Assembly: GCA_027486405.1 (NCBI GenBank) | Contig: JAIXPD010000052.1 | Coordinates: 1-64,000 of the forward strand | Length of the DNA: 64,000 nt | Reading direction: 5' to 3' | Origin: Azospirillum sp. | GTDB lineage: Bacteria > Pseudomonadota > Alphaproteobacteria > Azospirillales > Azospirillaceae | Shown: in pieces, positions 26,830 through 35,595 of the stretch | Layout: every line of letters starts with the position of its first letter | Numbering within the stretch: the first letter of the stretch is position 1 | The notes under the pieces: model-generated | The model's input: only the letters and a program-made list of their open reading frames with translations | Databases searched by the model: none | Told to the model about the DNA's origin: nothing | Position numbers and translations under genes: made by a program

Positions 26830-26898
26830 AATCTCATTTTCAAGACTGAATCTCTATTTTAAGACATCCGTCCGCCGTTTGGTCTCAAAATCGAGATT
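26830..26898. promoter_or_regulatory. Three repeated 17-bp boxes, candidate activator (UAS) sites
   Basis: Boxes at 26830-26846 (AATCTCATTTTCAAGAC), 26849-26865 (AATCTCTATTTTAAGAC) and, inverted, 26882-26898 (AATCTCGATTTTGAGAC on the minus strand) share AATCTC, ATTTT and AGAC; the first has the spacer base moved. Each has a partial TCTC/GAGA dyad. They end 84 bases before a sigma-54 promoter, a usual distance for enhancer-binding proteins. The rest of the gap 26684-27046 shows no gene. Confidence 0.65.
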
Positions 26899-26982
26899 TC
26901 AGCAGCGATGCGGATTCGACTCATTCCTGTTTTCCAGTGTTTTATCAAAGGACTGATGGCATCAGGGCAACCGGATTCAGGC

Positions 26983-26997
26983 TGGCATGTGGCTTGC
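26983..26997 (+). promoter_or_regulatory. Sigma-54 (-24/-12) promoter of the hydroxybutyrate operon
   Basis: TGGCATGTGGCTTGC matches the consensus TGGCAC-N5-TTGC at every position but one (T for C), with correct spacing between the GG and GC. Transcription would start near 27009, about 38 bases before the first gene of the operon. The three repeated boxes upstream support activator-dependent control. Confidence 0.75.
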
Positions 26998-27046
26998 GAA
27001 GGAAGCGGCACACCCCCGACGGGGACCCAGCGCGAAGACACCGCCG

Positions 27047-27466
27047 ATGCCGCTCGTCACCACCACCATCCTGTTGCCCGACCCGGCCCACCACCTGTGG
27101 CCGTTGGTGCGTTGGGATGGCCGCCTGTGCGACTGGTATCCGGGGGCCGTCGCCATGACCGTGACAGGCCATGACAAGGGCGCGCTGCGACGCCTGCATC
27201 TGGCCGATGGAGCCACGCTTCTGCAACGGCTCGATCACATCAGCCGGACGGCGAACGCCTACAGCTACAGCATCCTCCACAGCCCTTACCCGGTGGCCGA
27301 CCTGCTGGCGCAGATCCGGGTTCAGCCGGTGCCCAACGGCCACGCGCTGCTGACCTGGACCGCCACCTTCCGCGCCACCACCGACCAGTCCGAAGACACC
27401 GTTCGCCGCCTGTACGACGACGGGGTCGAACGCCTGCGCCGCCTGCTGGTCGGCGTTCCACCCTGA
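27047..27466 (+). CDS. SRPBCC (polyketide-cyclase/START-like) family protein
   Basis: 139 residues. The strand-helix pattern fits the SRPBCC ligand-binding fold: TTTILLPDPAHHLWPLVRWD, a central RLDHISRTANAYSYSILHS, a strand HALLTWTATFRA and a long final helix (TVRRLYDDGVERLRRLL). It is the first gene behind the sigma-54 promoter and lies 93 bases before the GntP permease, so it probably belongs to the 3-hydroxybutyrate operon. A role as lipid or acyl binding protein is a guess. ATG 27047 was chosen; a GTG-type start 60 bases earlier would overlap the promoter. Confidence 0.75.
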   Translation: MPLVTTTILLPDPAHHLWPLVRWDGRLCDWYPGAVAMTVTGHDKGALRRLHLADGATLLQRLDHISRTANAYSYSILHSPYPVADLLAQIRVQPVPNGHALLTWTATFRATTDQSEDTVRRLYDDGVERLRRLLVGVPP

Positions 27467-27475
27467 CCGACCAGC

Positions 27476-27521
27476 TTCAACCAACGCCAGTTCCAACCAA
27501 CACCAGCCCCAACCAACACCA
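27476..27521 (+). repeat. Three 15-16-bp tandem units in an operon gap
   Basis: The units 27476-27490, 27491-27506 and 27507-27521 share CCAACCAAC(A/G)CCA. They lie between the SRPBCC and permease genes. The transcript here would be C/A-rich and unstructured. Confidence 0.7.
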
Positions 27522-27559
27522 ACCGACAACAACACACCCAAAAGGGGAGCACCGCCCGC

Positions 27560-28951
27560 ATGAGTTTCCTGATCTGCCTGGGAGCGCTTGCGTTCCTGAT
27601 GCTGGTCGCCTATCGCGGCTTCAGCGTCATCCTGTTCGCGCCGGTCGCCGCACTGGGCGCGGTTCTGCTGACCGATCCCGTCGCCGTGCCGCCGATCTTC
27701 ACCGGCCTGTTCATGGACAAGATGGTCGGCTTCGTGAAGCTCTACTTCCCGGTCTTCCTGCTGGGCGCGGTGTTCGGCAAGGTGATCGAGCTGTCGGGCT
27801 TCTCCAAATCCATCGTCTCGGCGGTCATCGCGCTGATTGGGCGCGAGCGGGCGGTGATGTCCATCGTTCTGGTCTGCCTGCTGCTGACCTATGGCGGGGT
27901 GTCGCTGTTCGTCGTGGTCTTCGCCGTCTACCCCTTCGCCGCCGAAATGTTCCGGCAGAGCGACATCCCCAAGCGCCTGATCCCCGGTGTGATCGCGCTG
28001 GGGGCCTTCACCGTCACCATGGACAGCCTGCCCGGCACCCCGCAGATTCAGAACATCATCCCGACCACCTTCTTCAAGACCGACGCCTACGCCGCCCCCT
28101 GGCTGGGGACCATCGGCGCGATCTTCATCCTGGCCGTCGGCATCGCCTATCTGGAATGGCGGGTGCGCGCCGCCGCCGCGCGCGGTGAGGGCTATGGCAC
28201 CGGCCACACCAACGAGCCGGAGGCCATCGCCGCCGAATCCCTGCCCAACCCGCTGATCGCCCTGCTGCCGCTGGTGATGGTCGGGGTGCTGAACAAGGTC
28301 TTCACCCTGGCCATTCCCGGCCTGTACGGAACCAGCCATTCGGTGGCGTTGACGCCGGGGGCCAAGCCGCTGGTCACGGCCGTCCCCTCCGTCGCGGGCA
28401 TCTGGGCGGTGGAAGGCGCGCTGCTGGCGGGAATCCTGATCGTTCTGGCCTTTGCCTGGAAACCGGTGTCCCAGCGCTTTGCCGAAGGGACCAAGGCCGC
28501 CATCGGCGGGTCGCTGCTGGCCTCGATGAACACGGCGTCGGAATACGGCTTTGGCGCGGTCATCGCCGCCCTGCCCGGCTTCCTCGTCATCGCCGACGCG
28601 CTGAAGGCCATTCCGAACCCGCTGGTGAACGAGGCGATCACCGTCACCACGCTGGCCGGGATCACCGGATCGGCGTCGGGCGGGATGAGCATCGCGCTGG
28701 CCGCCATGGCCGACCAGTTCATCGCCGCCGCCAACGCCAACGGCATCCCGATGGAGGTTCTGCACCGGGTCGCCGCCATGGCCAGCGGCGGCATGGACAC
28801 CTTGCCGCACAACGGGGCCGTCATCACCCTTCTGGGCGTGACCGGCTTGACCCACCGGCAGTCTTACGGCGACATTTTCGCCATCACCTGCATCAAGACC
28901 CTGGCGGTCTTCGTTGTCATCGCCGTCTATTACCTGACCGGGATCGTCTGA
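27560..28951 (+). CDS. GntP-family permease, probable 3-hydroxybutyrate/acetoacetate transporter
   Basis: 463 residues with about 12 hydrophobic segments, from MSFLICLGALAFLMLVAY to TLAVFVVIAVYYLTG. Conserved loops such as YGGVSLFVVVFAVYPFA, MDSLPGTPQIQN and SGGMDTLPHNGAVITLL are those of GntP-type proton symporters. The classical substrate is gluconate, but this one is followed 2 bases later by scoA, scoB and bdhA, so short-chain hydroxy/keto acids are more likely. In Pseudomonas a similar permease sits beside bdhA. AAGGGGAG lies 10 bases upstream. Confidence 0.88.
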   Translation: MSFLICLGALAFLMLVAYRGFSVILFAPVAALGAVLLTDPVAVPPIFTGLFMDKMVGFVKLYFPVFLLGAVFGKVIELSGFSKSIVSAVIALIGRERAVMSIVLVCLLLTYGGVSLFVVVFAVYPFAAEMFRQSDIPKRLIPGVIALGAFTVTMDSLPGTPQIQNIIPTTFFKTDAYAAPWLGTIGAIFILAVGIAYLEWRVRAAAARGEGYGTGHTNEPEAIAAESLPNPLIALLPLVMVGVLNKVFTLAIPGLYGTSHSVALTPGAKPLVTAVPSVAGIWAVEGALLAGILIVLAFAWKPVSQRFAEGTKAAIGGSLLASMNTASEYGFGAVIAALPGFLVIADALKAIPNPLVNEAITVTTLAGITGSASGGMSIALAAMADQFIAAANANGIPMEVLHRVAAMASGGMDTLPHNGAVITLLGVTGLTHRQSYGDIFAITCIKTLAVFVVIAVYYLTGIV

Positions 28952-28953
28952 CC

Positions 28954-29610
28954 ATGAGCAAATTGATTTCCCTGGAAGACGCGGTTGCCCGCATTCCCAA
29001 CGGCGCCTCGCTGCTGATCGGCGGCTTCATGGCCGTGGGCGGTCCCAACCGGCTGGTGGATGAGTTGATCCGCCAACGCAAATCCGACCTGACCATCATC
29101 GCCAACGACACCGCCCGCCCCACCGTCGGGCTGGGCAAGCTGGTGGTGGAAAAGCTGGTGGCCAAGGTCATCACCAGCCACATCGGCCTGAACCCCGACA
29201 CCCAGAAACAGATGATCTCCGGGGACATCCAGGTCGAACTGGTCCCGCAAGGGACGCTGGCCGAGCGCATCCGCTCCGGCGGGGTCGGGCTGGGCGGGGT
29301 GTTGACCCCGACCGGCGTCGGGACCACGGTGGAGGAAGGCAAGCGCACGGTGGAGATCGACGGCAAGACCTATCTGCTGGAACTGCCGATCAAGGCCGAT
29401 TTCGCCCTGATCGCCGCCAAGCAGGCCGATCTTTACGGCAACCTGACCTACGCGCTGACCGCGCGAAACTTCAACCCGATCATGGCGATGGCCGCCACCA
29501 CGGTGATCGCGGAGGCCGAGGACATCGTCCCCGTCGGCTGCATCCCGCCCGACGCGGTGATGACCCCGTCGATCCTGGTCGATCACCTCATCTCCAACTC
29601 GAACCGCTGA
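28954..29610 (+). CDS. scoA: 3-oxoacid CoA-transferase, subunit A
   Basis: 218 residues, the usual subunit A length. The N-terminus has GASLLIGGFMAVGGPNRLVD with the Gly-rich CoA loop, then GTLAERIRSGGVGLGGVLTP and AKQADLYGNLTYALTARNFN, all family hallmarks. With subunit B it moves CoA from succinyl-CoA or acetyl-CoA to acetoacetate in the cytoplasm. It starts 2 bases after the permease stop and is translationally coupled. Whether succinyl-CoA (Sco) or acetyl-CoA (Ato) is the donor cannot be told from sequence, so the symbol is tentative. Confidence 0.9.
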   Translation: MSKLISLEDAVARIPNGASLLIGGFMAVGGPNRLVDELIRQRKSDLTIIANDTARPTVGLGKLVVEKLVAKVITSHIGLNPDTQKQMISGDIQVELVPQGTLAERIRSGGVGLGGVLTPTGVGTTVEEGKRTVEIDGKTYLLELPIKADFALIAAKQADLYGNLTYALTARNFNPIMAMAATTVIAEAEDIVPVGCIPPDAVMTPSILVDHLISNSNR

Positions 29611-29630
29611 AGACCGGGAGACACCACGTC

Positions 29631-30284
29631 ATGGACGAAAAGACCCTGATCGCCAAGCGCGTCGCGCTGGAACTGAAGGACGGCGACCTGTGCAACCTGG
29701 GCATCGGCCTGCCGACCCTGGTGGCCCGCTATGTGCCTGCCGGGCGCAACGTGTTCTTCCAGTCGGAAAACGGCATCGTCGGCATGTCCGGCCCGGTGGC
29801 CGGGGCCGACAACCACGACCTGACCGACGCGGGCGGCTCCCCCATCTCCGCCCTGCCGGGGGCGGCGTCGTTTGACAGCGCCCTGTCCTTCGGCCTGATT
29901 CGCGGCGGCCATCTCGACGTCACCGTTCTGGGCGGCTTGCAGGTGGACCAGGAAGGCCATCTGGCCAACTGGATGGTCCCGGGCAAGATGGTTCCCGGCA
30001 TGGGCGGGGCGATGGATCTCGTCACCGGGGCGCGCCGCGTCATTGTGGCGATGCAGCACAGCGCCAAGGGCGAATCGAAGATCGTCACGCGCTGCACTCT
30101 GCCGTTGACCTCGGTCCGCCGGGTCGATCTGGTCGTCACCGATCTGGCGGTGATCGTGCCGACCGACGCCGGTCTGGTGCTGAAGGAAACCGCGCCGGGC
30201 GTCACGGTCGAACAGGTGCTTGCCAACACGGGTTGCGAACTGATTCTATCCCCGGACCTTCGACCCATGCCCCTGGAAGGGTGA
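29631..30284 (+). CDS. scoB: 3-oxoacid CoA-transferase, subunit B
   Basis: 217 residues. The catalytic glutamate that forms the enzyme-CoA thioester is Glu46 in FFQSENGIVGMSG. NLGIGLPTLVARYVP, GMGGAMDLVTGARRVIVAM and the C-terminal LKETAPGVTVEQV are typical. It partners ScoA to activate acetoacetate to acetoacetyl-CoA. CGGGAGA lies about 10 bases before ATG 29631. The bdhA start is 5 bases beyond its stop. Confidence 0.92.
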   Translation: MDEKTLIAKRVALELKDGDLCNLGIGLPTLVARYVPAGRNVFFQSENGIVGMSGPVAGADNHDLTDAGGSPISALPGAASFDSALSFGLIRGGHLDVTVLGGLQVDQEGHLANWMVPGKMVPGMGGAMDLVTGARRVIVAMQHSAKGESKIVTRCTLPLTSVRRVDLVVTDLAVIVPTDAGLVLKETAPGVTVEQVLANTGCELILSPDLRPMPLEG

Positions 30285-30289
30285 GCACC

Positions 30290-31078
30290 ATGACCCAATT
30301 GCACGGCAAGGCCGCCCTTGTCACCGGATCGACCAGCGGAATCGGCCTGGGCATCGCCCGCAAGCTGGCCGCGCAGGGTGCCGATCTGATGCTGAACGGA
30401 TTCGGCGACCCCACCCACATCGCCGATCTCTGCGGTGCGCTGGCCGACGAATTCGGCGTCCGCGTCGATCACAACGGCGCGGACATGTCCAAGCCCGAGC
30501 AGATCGAGGCGATGGTCGCCGCGACGGAGGCCGAGTTCGGCCGCCTGGACATCCTGGTCAACAACGCGGGCATCCAGCACGTCGCCCCGGTGGATGCCTT
30601 CCCGGTGGAACGCTGGGACGCGGTGATCGCCATCAACCTGTCGGCGGTGTTCCATGGGACCCGCGCGGCCTTGCCGGGCATGAAGACGCGCGGCTGGGGC
30701 CGCATCATCAACATCGCCTCGGTCCATGGGCTGGTCGCCTCGGTCAACAAGGCGGCCTACGTCGCGGCCAAGCACGGCGTGATCGGCCTGACCAAGGTGA
30801 CGGCGCTGGAAACGGCGGACAGCCGCATCACCTGCAACGCCATCTGCCCCGGTTGGGTGCTGACCCCGCTGGTGCAAAAGCAGATCGACGCGCTGGCCGA
30901 GTCCAAGGGCCTGAGCGTCGAAGAGGCCGGGCGCGAGCTGTTGAGCGAAAAGCAGCCCTCCAAGTCCTTCGTCACCCCGGACCAGTTGGGCGAACTGGCG
31001 GTGTTCCTCTGCTCCGAGGCGGCGGGCAACATGCGCGGGGCCGCGCTGACCATGGACGGCGGTTGGACGGCGCAGTAA
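30290..31078 (+). CDS. bdhA: 3-hydroxybutyrate dehydrogenase
   Basis: 262 residues, a classical short-chain dehydrogenase. It has the NAD-binding TGSTSGIGLGIA, NNAG at 91-94, catalytic Ser144, Tyr157 and Lys161, and the residues that define D-3-hydroxybutyrate dehydrogenases: Gln96, His146, Lys154 and a Gln in TPLVQKQ. It oxidises (R)-3-hydroxybutyrate to acetoacetate with NAD+, feeding ScoAB. It is the last gene of the operon, and a strong terminator follows 25 bases after the stop. Confidence 0.94.
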   Translation: MTQLHGKAALVTGSTSGIGLGIARKLAAQGADLMLNGFGDPTHIADLCGALADEFGVRVDHNGADMSKPEQIEAMVAATEAEFGRLDILVNNAGIQHVAPVDAFPVERWDAVIAINLSAVFHGTRAALPGMKTRGWGRIINIASVHGLVASVNKAAYVAAKHGVIGLTKVTALETADSRITCNAICPGWVLTPLVQKQIDALAESKGLSVEEAGRELLSEKQPSKSFVTPDQLGELAVFLCSEAAGNMRGAALTMDGGWTAQ

Positions 31079-31103
31079 CGCCGCCCCACGCTTTCTGAGC
31101 AAA

Positions 31104-31135
31104 AAAGGCCGGACGGGCTGCCCCGTCCGGCCTTT
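31104..31135. terminator. Bidirectional terminator between bdhA and hupE
   Basis: 14-base arms (31104-31117, 31122-31135) pair perfectly with loop CTGC. They carry A run on the left and TTTCTCGTTT on the right, so the structure can serve both convergent genes. Confidence 0.9.
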
Positions 31136-31160
31136 CTCGTTTGATCTCAGTCCTTCGCAA

Positions 31161-31760
31161 TCAGCCCAGCGCCACCAGCGCCACGCCGCCCAGGCCAATC
31201 ACCGCACCGACGCCGCGCAGCAGCGCCGCGCCGACCCGGACCCGCGACCAGCCGCGCAGGGCCAGCGCCGCCACGACCCCGGCCCCGTGCAACAGGGCCG
31301 TCGCCAGCGCAAAGCCCGCGCCATAGAGCAGCGGCGCGGCGGCTTCCGGCATCTCCACCCCATGGGCGTGGCCGTGGAACAGGGCGAACAGCGCCACCAC
31401 GCCGACCGACGCGGCCAGCGGCAGGCGCGATTGCACGGCGATCAGCGCGCCCAGCGCCACCACCGACAGGGCGATCCCGAGTTCGACCGCCGGAAGCGCG
31501 ACGCCAGCGGCCCCCAACAGACCGCCACCGATCATCGCGGTGACGAAGGAGGCGGGCAGCGCCCACAGGGCCTTGCCGCCCCGCTGGGCCGCCCACAGCC
31601 CCACGGCGACCATCGCCATCAAATGGTCCAGCCCGCCCAGCGGGTGGCTGAAGCCATGCACGAACCCGGCGTCGTGCGCGCCGAACATGTGGGCGTTGGC
31701 GGCGGCGGGCACGGCCACCATCGCAGCGGCCAAAACAGAGGCGAGCGAGAAACGTTTCAT
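31161..31760 (-). CDS. HupE/UreJ-family membrane protein
   Basis: 199 residues. A signal peptide is cleaved after ANA (about residue 23), exposing an N-terminal His (HMFGAHDAGFVHGFSHPLGG). Six hydrophobic segments follow, with a His-rich loop FHGHAHGVEMPEAA. This fits the HupE/UreJ family of nickel or cobalt permeases. No hydrogenase or urease gene is nearby and I found no cobalamin-riboswitch box in the leader, so the metal is undecided. ATG 31760 has AGGGGA about 9 bases upstream. Confidence 0.88.
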   Translation of the reverse strand: MKRFSLASVLAAAMVAVPAAANAHMFGAHDAGFVHGFSHPLGGLDHLMAMVAVGLWAAQRGGKALWALPASFVTAMIGGGLLGAAGVALPAVELGIALSVVALGALIAVQSRLPLAASVGVVALFALFHGHAHGVEMPEAAAPLLYGAGFALATALLHGAGVVAALALRGWSRVRVGAALLRGVGAVIGLGGVALVALG

Positions 31761-31921
31761 ACGGAAGCATCCCCTGCGGATTGGATCGGGCACGTTCGCA
31801 CGCGGCAAAACCGCGCGCGTCGTGCGCACTTGCGAAAGAGTGTAGCAGAAGAACGCAGCCCCGCCAGAGCCGTTGCGGCGATGCGAAACGGTCGACCTCC
31901 CCCTTCCGGCACCCCCTCCGG

Positions 31922-33457
31922 TCAGACGATCACCCCGGCCAGCGCCGGGCTTTGCTCCAGCGCTTCGGCGATCACCGACAGAACCCACCGGCATTCGGCC
32001 CGGTCGGCGGCGGCCCCCAGACACACCCGCAGCGCCTCGGGCAAGGTCTCACCCGGGGTGGAGTCTCCGGCGGCAAAGGTGTCGCTGACCACGGCGGCGA
32101 TGCCGCGCGTGCGCAGATGGGTGGCGAACTCCCCCCGCGTCCAGGGCGGCGGCACGGTCAGCCACAGATGAAAGCCCTGGGGGTCGGCGGCGAAACAGCC
32201 GGGCGGCAGCGCGGCGGCGGCCAGGCTCTGGCGCGCCCGTGCCTCGTCGCGCAGGGCGTCGCGCAGGCGGTCGGCCAGCCCCTCCCCAATCCAGCGGGTG
32301 GCGATGGCGGTGGTGAGCGGCGAGGCCATCAGGGTCGTGGCCCGCAACGCCCCCGTCACCCGCAACGCCTGCCGGGCGTCGGGCGCGATGACATAGGCCA
32401 CGCGCAGGGCGGGCGACAGGCATTTCGCCAGCCCATGGATGTGGAACACCCGGTCCGTGGCGAGTGCTGCGAGCGGCGGCGGCCCATCGTCGGCCCCGCC
32501 ATCCGACAGCAAGGGTCCGTAAATGTCGTCTTCGATGGCGAACAGAGATTGGTCCCGCAGCAGCGTGGCCAACGCCCGGCGGCGGTCGCGCGGCAGGGTG
32601 GCGGCGGTCGGGTTGTGCAGCGTCGGCATGCAATAGAGCAGCGCCGGGCGGTGCCGCTCGATCAAGGGGCGCAGGGCGTCCGGGTCCAGCCCGTCGGCGT
32701 CCATCGGCGCGCCGATCACCGTCAGGCCCAATTGACGGGCCGCCGCCTTGAAACCGGGATAGGTCATGGCTTCGGCGATCACCGTGTCGCCGGGGCGGGT
32801 CAGCAGGGTCAACAGGGCCAGCAGCGCCCCTTGCGTGCCGGGGCACAGGATCAGCCGCTCCGCCGTCAGGCCCGGCAGGCGGGGGTGGAGCCAACGCAAC
32901 GCCGCCGCCTTGTCCACCGCCGCGCCATCGCCGCCGCTGTTGTCGGGGTAGCGCAGGAAGCGCCCGGCCTCCAACGCCAGCACCGCGTCCGCCGCGCTGC
33001 GCCGCAGAGCGTCGAGCAAGGCCGGGTGATCGGGAATCGGTGGCTGATTCATCGTCATGTCGATGAAGGGCCGGTCGCTTCCGCGCGGTTCCGCCACCGG
33101 CCGGGCCAGAGCCGCCACCGGAGACGGAGCCGCCGCCGCCCGCACGAAGGTCCCCTGCCCGACATGGGCGTCGACCAACCCCCGGCGGCGGGCCTCGCCA
33201 TAGGCGCGGCTGACTGTGGTGAAATCCAGCCCGATGCGCGCGGCCAAGGCCCGCTGCGGCGGCAGGCGTTGGCCGGGGGCCAGGCGGCCCGCGCGGACAT
33301 CCTCGGCGATGGCGTCGGCGATGGCGAGATAGACCGGCTTGCCCTTGCCGGTGTGCCCCTCCTTGCCGGTGTGTCCGTCTGCCGCGTTGGCCCGGTCCAG
33401 CCGGGGCAACCACTCCGTCGGATCGGGCGCGTCGTGATCCACCGTCATGTCGGTCAT
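31922..33457 (-). CDS. MocR-type regulator (GntR helix-turn-helix plus aminotransferase fold)
   Basis: 511 residues. A GntR winged helix (about 40-110; LAPGQRLPPQRALAARIGLD and VSRAYGEARRRGLV) is joined to a fold-I aminotransferase domain. The latter has the PLP lysine in HGLAKCLSPALRVAY and the substrate-side motif PTLHNPTAATLP. MocR proteins sense PLP-amine adducts and control vitamin B6, GABA, taurine or similar genes. The linker before the winged helix holds a Gly-His-Thr-Gly-Lys repeat from a 21-bp duplication. The target is unknown; the DUF983 gene just upstream ends 4 bases before its start. ATG 33448 is an alternative start. Confidence 0.9.
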   Translation of the reverse strand: MTDMTVDHDAPDPTEWLPRLDRANAADGHTGKEGHTGKGKPVYLAIADAIAEDVRAGRLAPGQRLPPQRALAARIGLDFTTVSRAYGEARRRGLVDAHVGQGTFVRAAAAPSPVAALARPVAEPRGSDRPFIDMTMNQPPIPDHPALLDALRRSAADAVLALEAGRFLRYPDNSGGDGAAVDKAAALRWLHPRLPGLTAERLILCPGTQGALLALLTLLTRPGDTVIAEAMTYPGFKAAARQLGLTVIGAPMDADGLDPDALRPLIERHRPALLYCMPTLHNPTAATLPRDRRRALATLLRDQSLFAIEDDIYGPLLSDGGADDGPPPLAALATDRVFHIHGLAKCLSPALRVAYVIAPDARQALRVTGALRATTLMASPLTTAIATRWIGEGLADRLRDALRDEARARQSLAAAALPPGCFAADPQGFHLWLTVPPPWTRGEFATHLRTRGIAAVVSDTFAAGDSTPGETLPEALRVCLGAAADRAECRWVLSVIAEALEQSPALAGVIV

Positions 33458-33461
33458 TGGC

Positions 33462-33884
33462 TCAGGCTGTCGGATCGGTTCGGGTTTCGGGGGGCCGGTC
33501 GGCCAACCGGGCCTCCGCCGCCTTGTGGATGTGTTGCGCGCACACAATCCATCCTTTCAACGGCCGCAGCAAGCCCAGACAACCGATCAACAGCAGCGGC
33601 AGCGTGGTCAGGGCGTGCACCCACAGCGGCGGTTCCATCGCCACCTCCAGCCACCCGGCGAACCCGACCACCGGAAAGCTGACGATGGACATGACGAAAA
33701 AGGCCGGGCCGTCCGCCGGATCGGCGAAGGAAAAATCCAACCCGCACACCGCGCAGCGCGGGGCAAGGGTGAGGTAGCCGTCAAACAGCCGCCCCCGCCC
33801 GCAACGGGGGCAGCAACCCCGCAAGCCGCAGCGCATCGGTGACAGGCCGGGCGATGGGGGGTGATGGTCACGCGGATCGGTCAT
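33462..33884 (-). CDS. DUF983 zinc-ribbon membrane protein
   Basis: 140 residues. Two Cys pairs (CPRC and CAVC) lie near residues 25-47, followed by two membrane helices (FFVMSIVSFPVVGFAGWLEV and ALTTLPLLLIGCLGLLRPLK) and a charged tail. DUF983 proteins are often encoded near cytochrome oxidase assembly genes, and ccoG lies just upstream on the same strand, 56 bases away. The function is unknown. Confidence 0.88.
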   Translation of the reverse strand: MTDPRDHHPPSPGLSPMRCGLRGCCPRCGRGRLFDGYLTLAPRCAVCGLDFSFADPADGPAFFVMSIVSFPVVGFAGWLEVAMEPPLWVHALTTLPLLLIGCLGLLRPLKGWIVCAQHIHKAAEARLADRPPETRTDPTA

Positions 33885-33940
33885 CGCGGGCGCTCCACAC
33901 GCTGCGGGGGTGGCCAGGGGCCTGGGTTGTGCGCGCTGGG

Positions 33941-35446
33941 TTATGGGCTGATGAACACGCTGTCGTGGCGGGCACCGCCGCGCGGTTCGGCCCCGGCATC
34001 ATCCGGCCGCAGGGCGAACGTCACCGGCTGCGACGGGGCGGTCAGGGCCGACGCCGGAACACGGGCGTAAACGCGGTAGGTGGCAACGGCGCTGGGCGGG
34101 GCGGTCAGCGTCAGATGGGTGGCTTCCGCCCCATCACCGGCGCTGGCCAGCGCGTATCCAGTCAATCCATCCAAACGCAACTGATAGCGGCGCTCCTGCC
34201 GGGTCATGTTGGCGATCTTGACGGTGTAGGCGTTCTGCACCCGGCCATCGGACAGCTGCACGAACAGCGGGGCGCGGTCGCGCAGGATCGCGATGTCGGC
34301 GGTGGGCTTCAGCAACAGGCTGATCGCCATCGCCCCCACCACCACGATCATCACCAGGGCGTAGACGATGGTCCGGGGCCGCAGGAACCGGGCCTTGGCG
34401 GGGGCCGCGCCCGCCGCCTTCGCCACCTGCGCCGCTGCGGTGTCGAACAGGATGAGGTCGCCGGGTTGGCCGATGCGGGCCATCACGTCGTTGCAGGCGT
34501 CCACACACAGACCACAACCGATGCAGTCCATTTGCAAGCCGTCGCGGATGTCGATGCCGGTCGGGCAGACCTGCACACAGGCCCCGCAATCGATGCAGTC
34601 CCCCAGCCCCTGGGCCTTGCGCTGCTCCGCGCTCTGGTGCTTGTGCAGGGGGCCGCGCCCTTCGCCGCGCCAGGGTTGATAGGTGACGACGCGGCTGTCC
34701 TCGTCGATCATCGACGCCTGGAAACGCGGCCACGGGCAGGCGTACAGGCACATCTGTTCGCGCATGAAGCCCGCCATGGCGTAGGTGCAGCCCGCGATGA
34801 ACAGGATCGACCACACCGCCAGTTCCGGCGCGTCAAAGCGCAGCAAATCCGCCGTCAGGGTCGGTGCGTCGGTCAGATAGAAGATGCCCGACGCCCCCGT
34901 GACCAGCGCCACCAGCAGCCACGCGGTGTGTTTGACCAGTTTGCGCAGCAGCTTGCCCACCGTCCAGGTCTGGCGATCCAGGCGGATGCGGGCACCGCGA
35001 TCCCCCTCGGTCAGCTTTTCGATCCACACATACAGATCGGTCCACACCGTTTGCGGGCAGGTGAAGCCGCACCAGACGCGCCCGGCGACGGTGGTGGCGA
35101 GGAACAGGCCGATCGCCGCCAGGATCATCGCCCCGGTCATGTAGTAGATGTGCTGGGGCCACAGCTCCACCCCGAAGATGTAGAAGCGCTGCTCGCCCAG
35201 ATCGAACAGCAGCGCCTGATCGGGCGCGCCCGGCCCACGATCCCAGCGCAGCCAGGGCAGCAGGACGAACAGCGCCAGCAGCGCGATTCCCAAGCCGGTT
35301 TTGATCCGCCGGTAACGCCCCTTGACCGATTTCGGGTGGATGCGGCGGCGCGACGCGTACATCGGCCCCGGCGTGTGCTCCGACGGCGTGGTTTGAAACG
35401 GCAAAGCGGTGGCGGCACCGCCAGAGGGGGGCGGAGGGGTGGGCAT
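33941..35446 (-). CDS. ccoG: Cytochrome c oxidase accessory protein CcoG (FixG/RdxA)
   Basis: 501 residues, a normal length. Membrane helices flank a polyferredoxin core: CGFTCPQTVW, CLYACPWPRFQ, CIDCGACVQVCP and CIGCGLCVDACND, giving two 4Fe-4S sites. An Ig-like C-terminal domain follows. CcoG is an inner-membrane protein that helps supply reduced copper for cbb3 oxidase. The ccoNOP and ccoHIS genes are not in this window. Met at 35446 was chosen (weak GAGG site); longer in-frame forms would cross a strong palindrome upstream. Confidence 0.92.
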   Translation of the reverse strand: MPTPPPPSGGAATALPFQTTPSEHTPGPMYASRRRIHPKSVKGRYRRIKTGLGIALLALFVLLPWLRWDRGPGAPDQALLFDLGEQRFYIFGVELWPQHIYYMTGAMILAAIGLFLATTVAGRVWCGFTCPQTVWTDLYVWIEKLTEGDRGARIRLDRQTWTVGKLLRKLVKHTAWLLVALVTGASGIFYLTDAPTLTADLLRFDAPELAVWSILFIAGCTYAMAGFMREQMCLYACPWPRFQASMIDEDSRVVTYQPWRGEGRGPLHKHQSAEQRKAQGLGDCIDCGACVQVCPTGIDIRDGLQMDCIGCGLCVDACNDVMARIGQPGDLILFDTAAAQVAKAAGAAPAKARFLRPRTIVYALVMIVVVGAMAISLLLKPTADIAILRDRAPLFVQLSDGRVQNAYTVKIANMTRQERRYQLRLDGLTGYALASAGDGAEATHLTLTAPPSAVATYRVYARVPASALTAPSQPVTFALRPDDAGAEPRGGARHDSVFISP

Positions 35447-35595
35447 CGGCGGCCTCGGTCGGAAAAGGAGCGGCGCGGCGCGGCACAGACCCGAACCGGC
35501 GCAAAAGCCGTCGGGCCGACGCGACGGCCCGCGCATCGCAAAGCCGCCGTCGCTGTCTGCATCAGTCCTACGCCGATTGAATGCATTCATCAAGA

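Noticed and set aside
31761..31921. Possible cobalamin riboswitch before hupE
   Set aside because: No B12-box or conserved riboswitch core was seen, only a short GC-rich hairpin.
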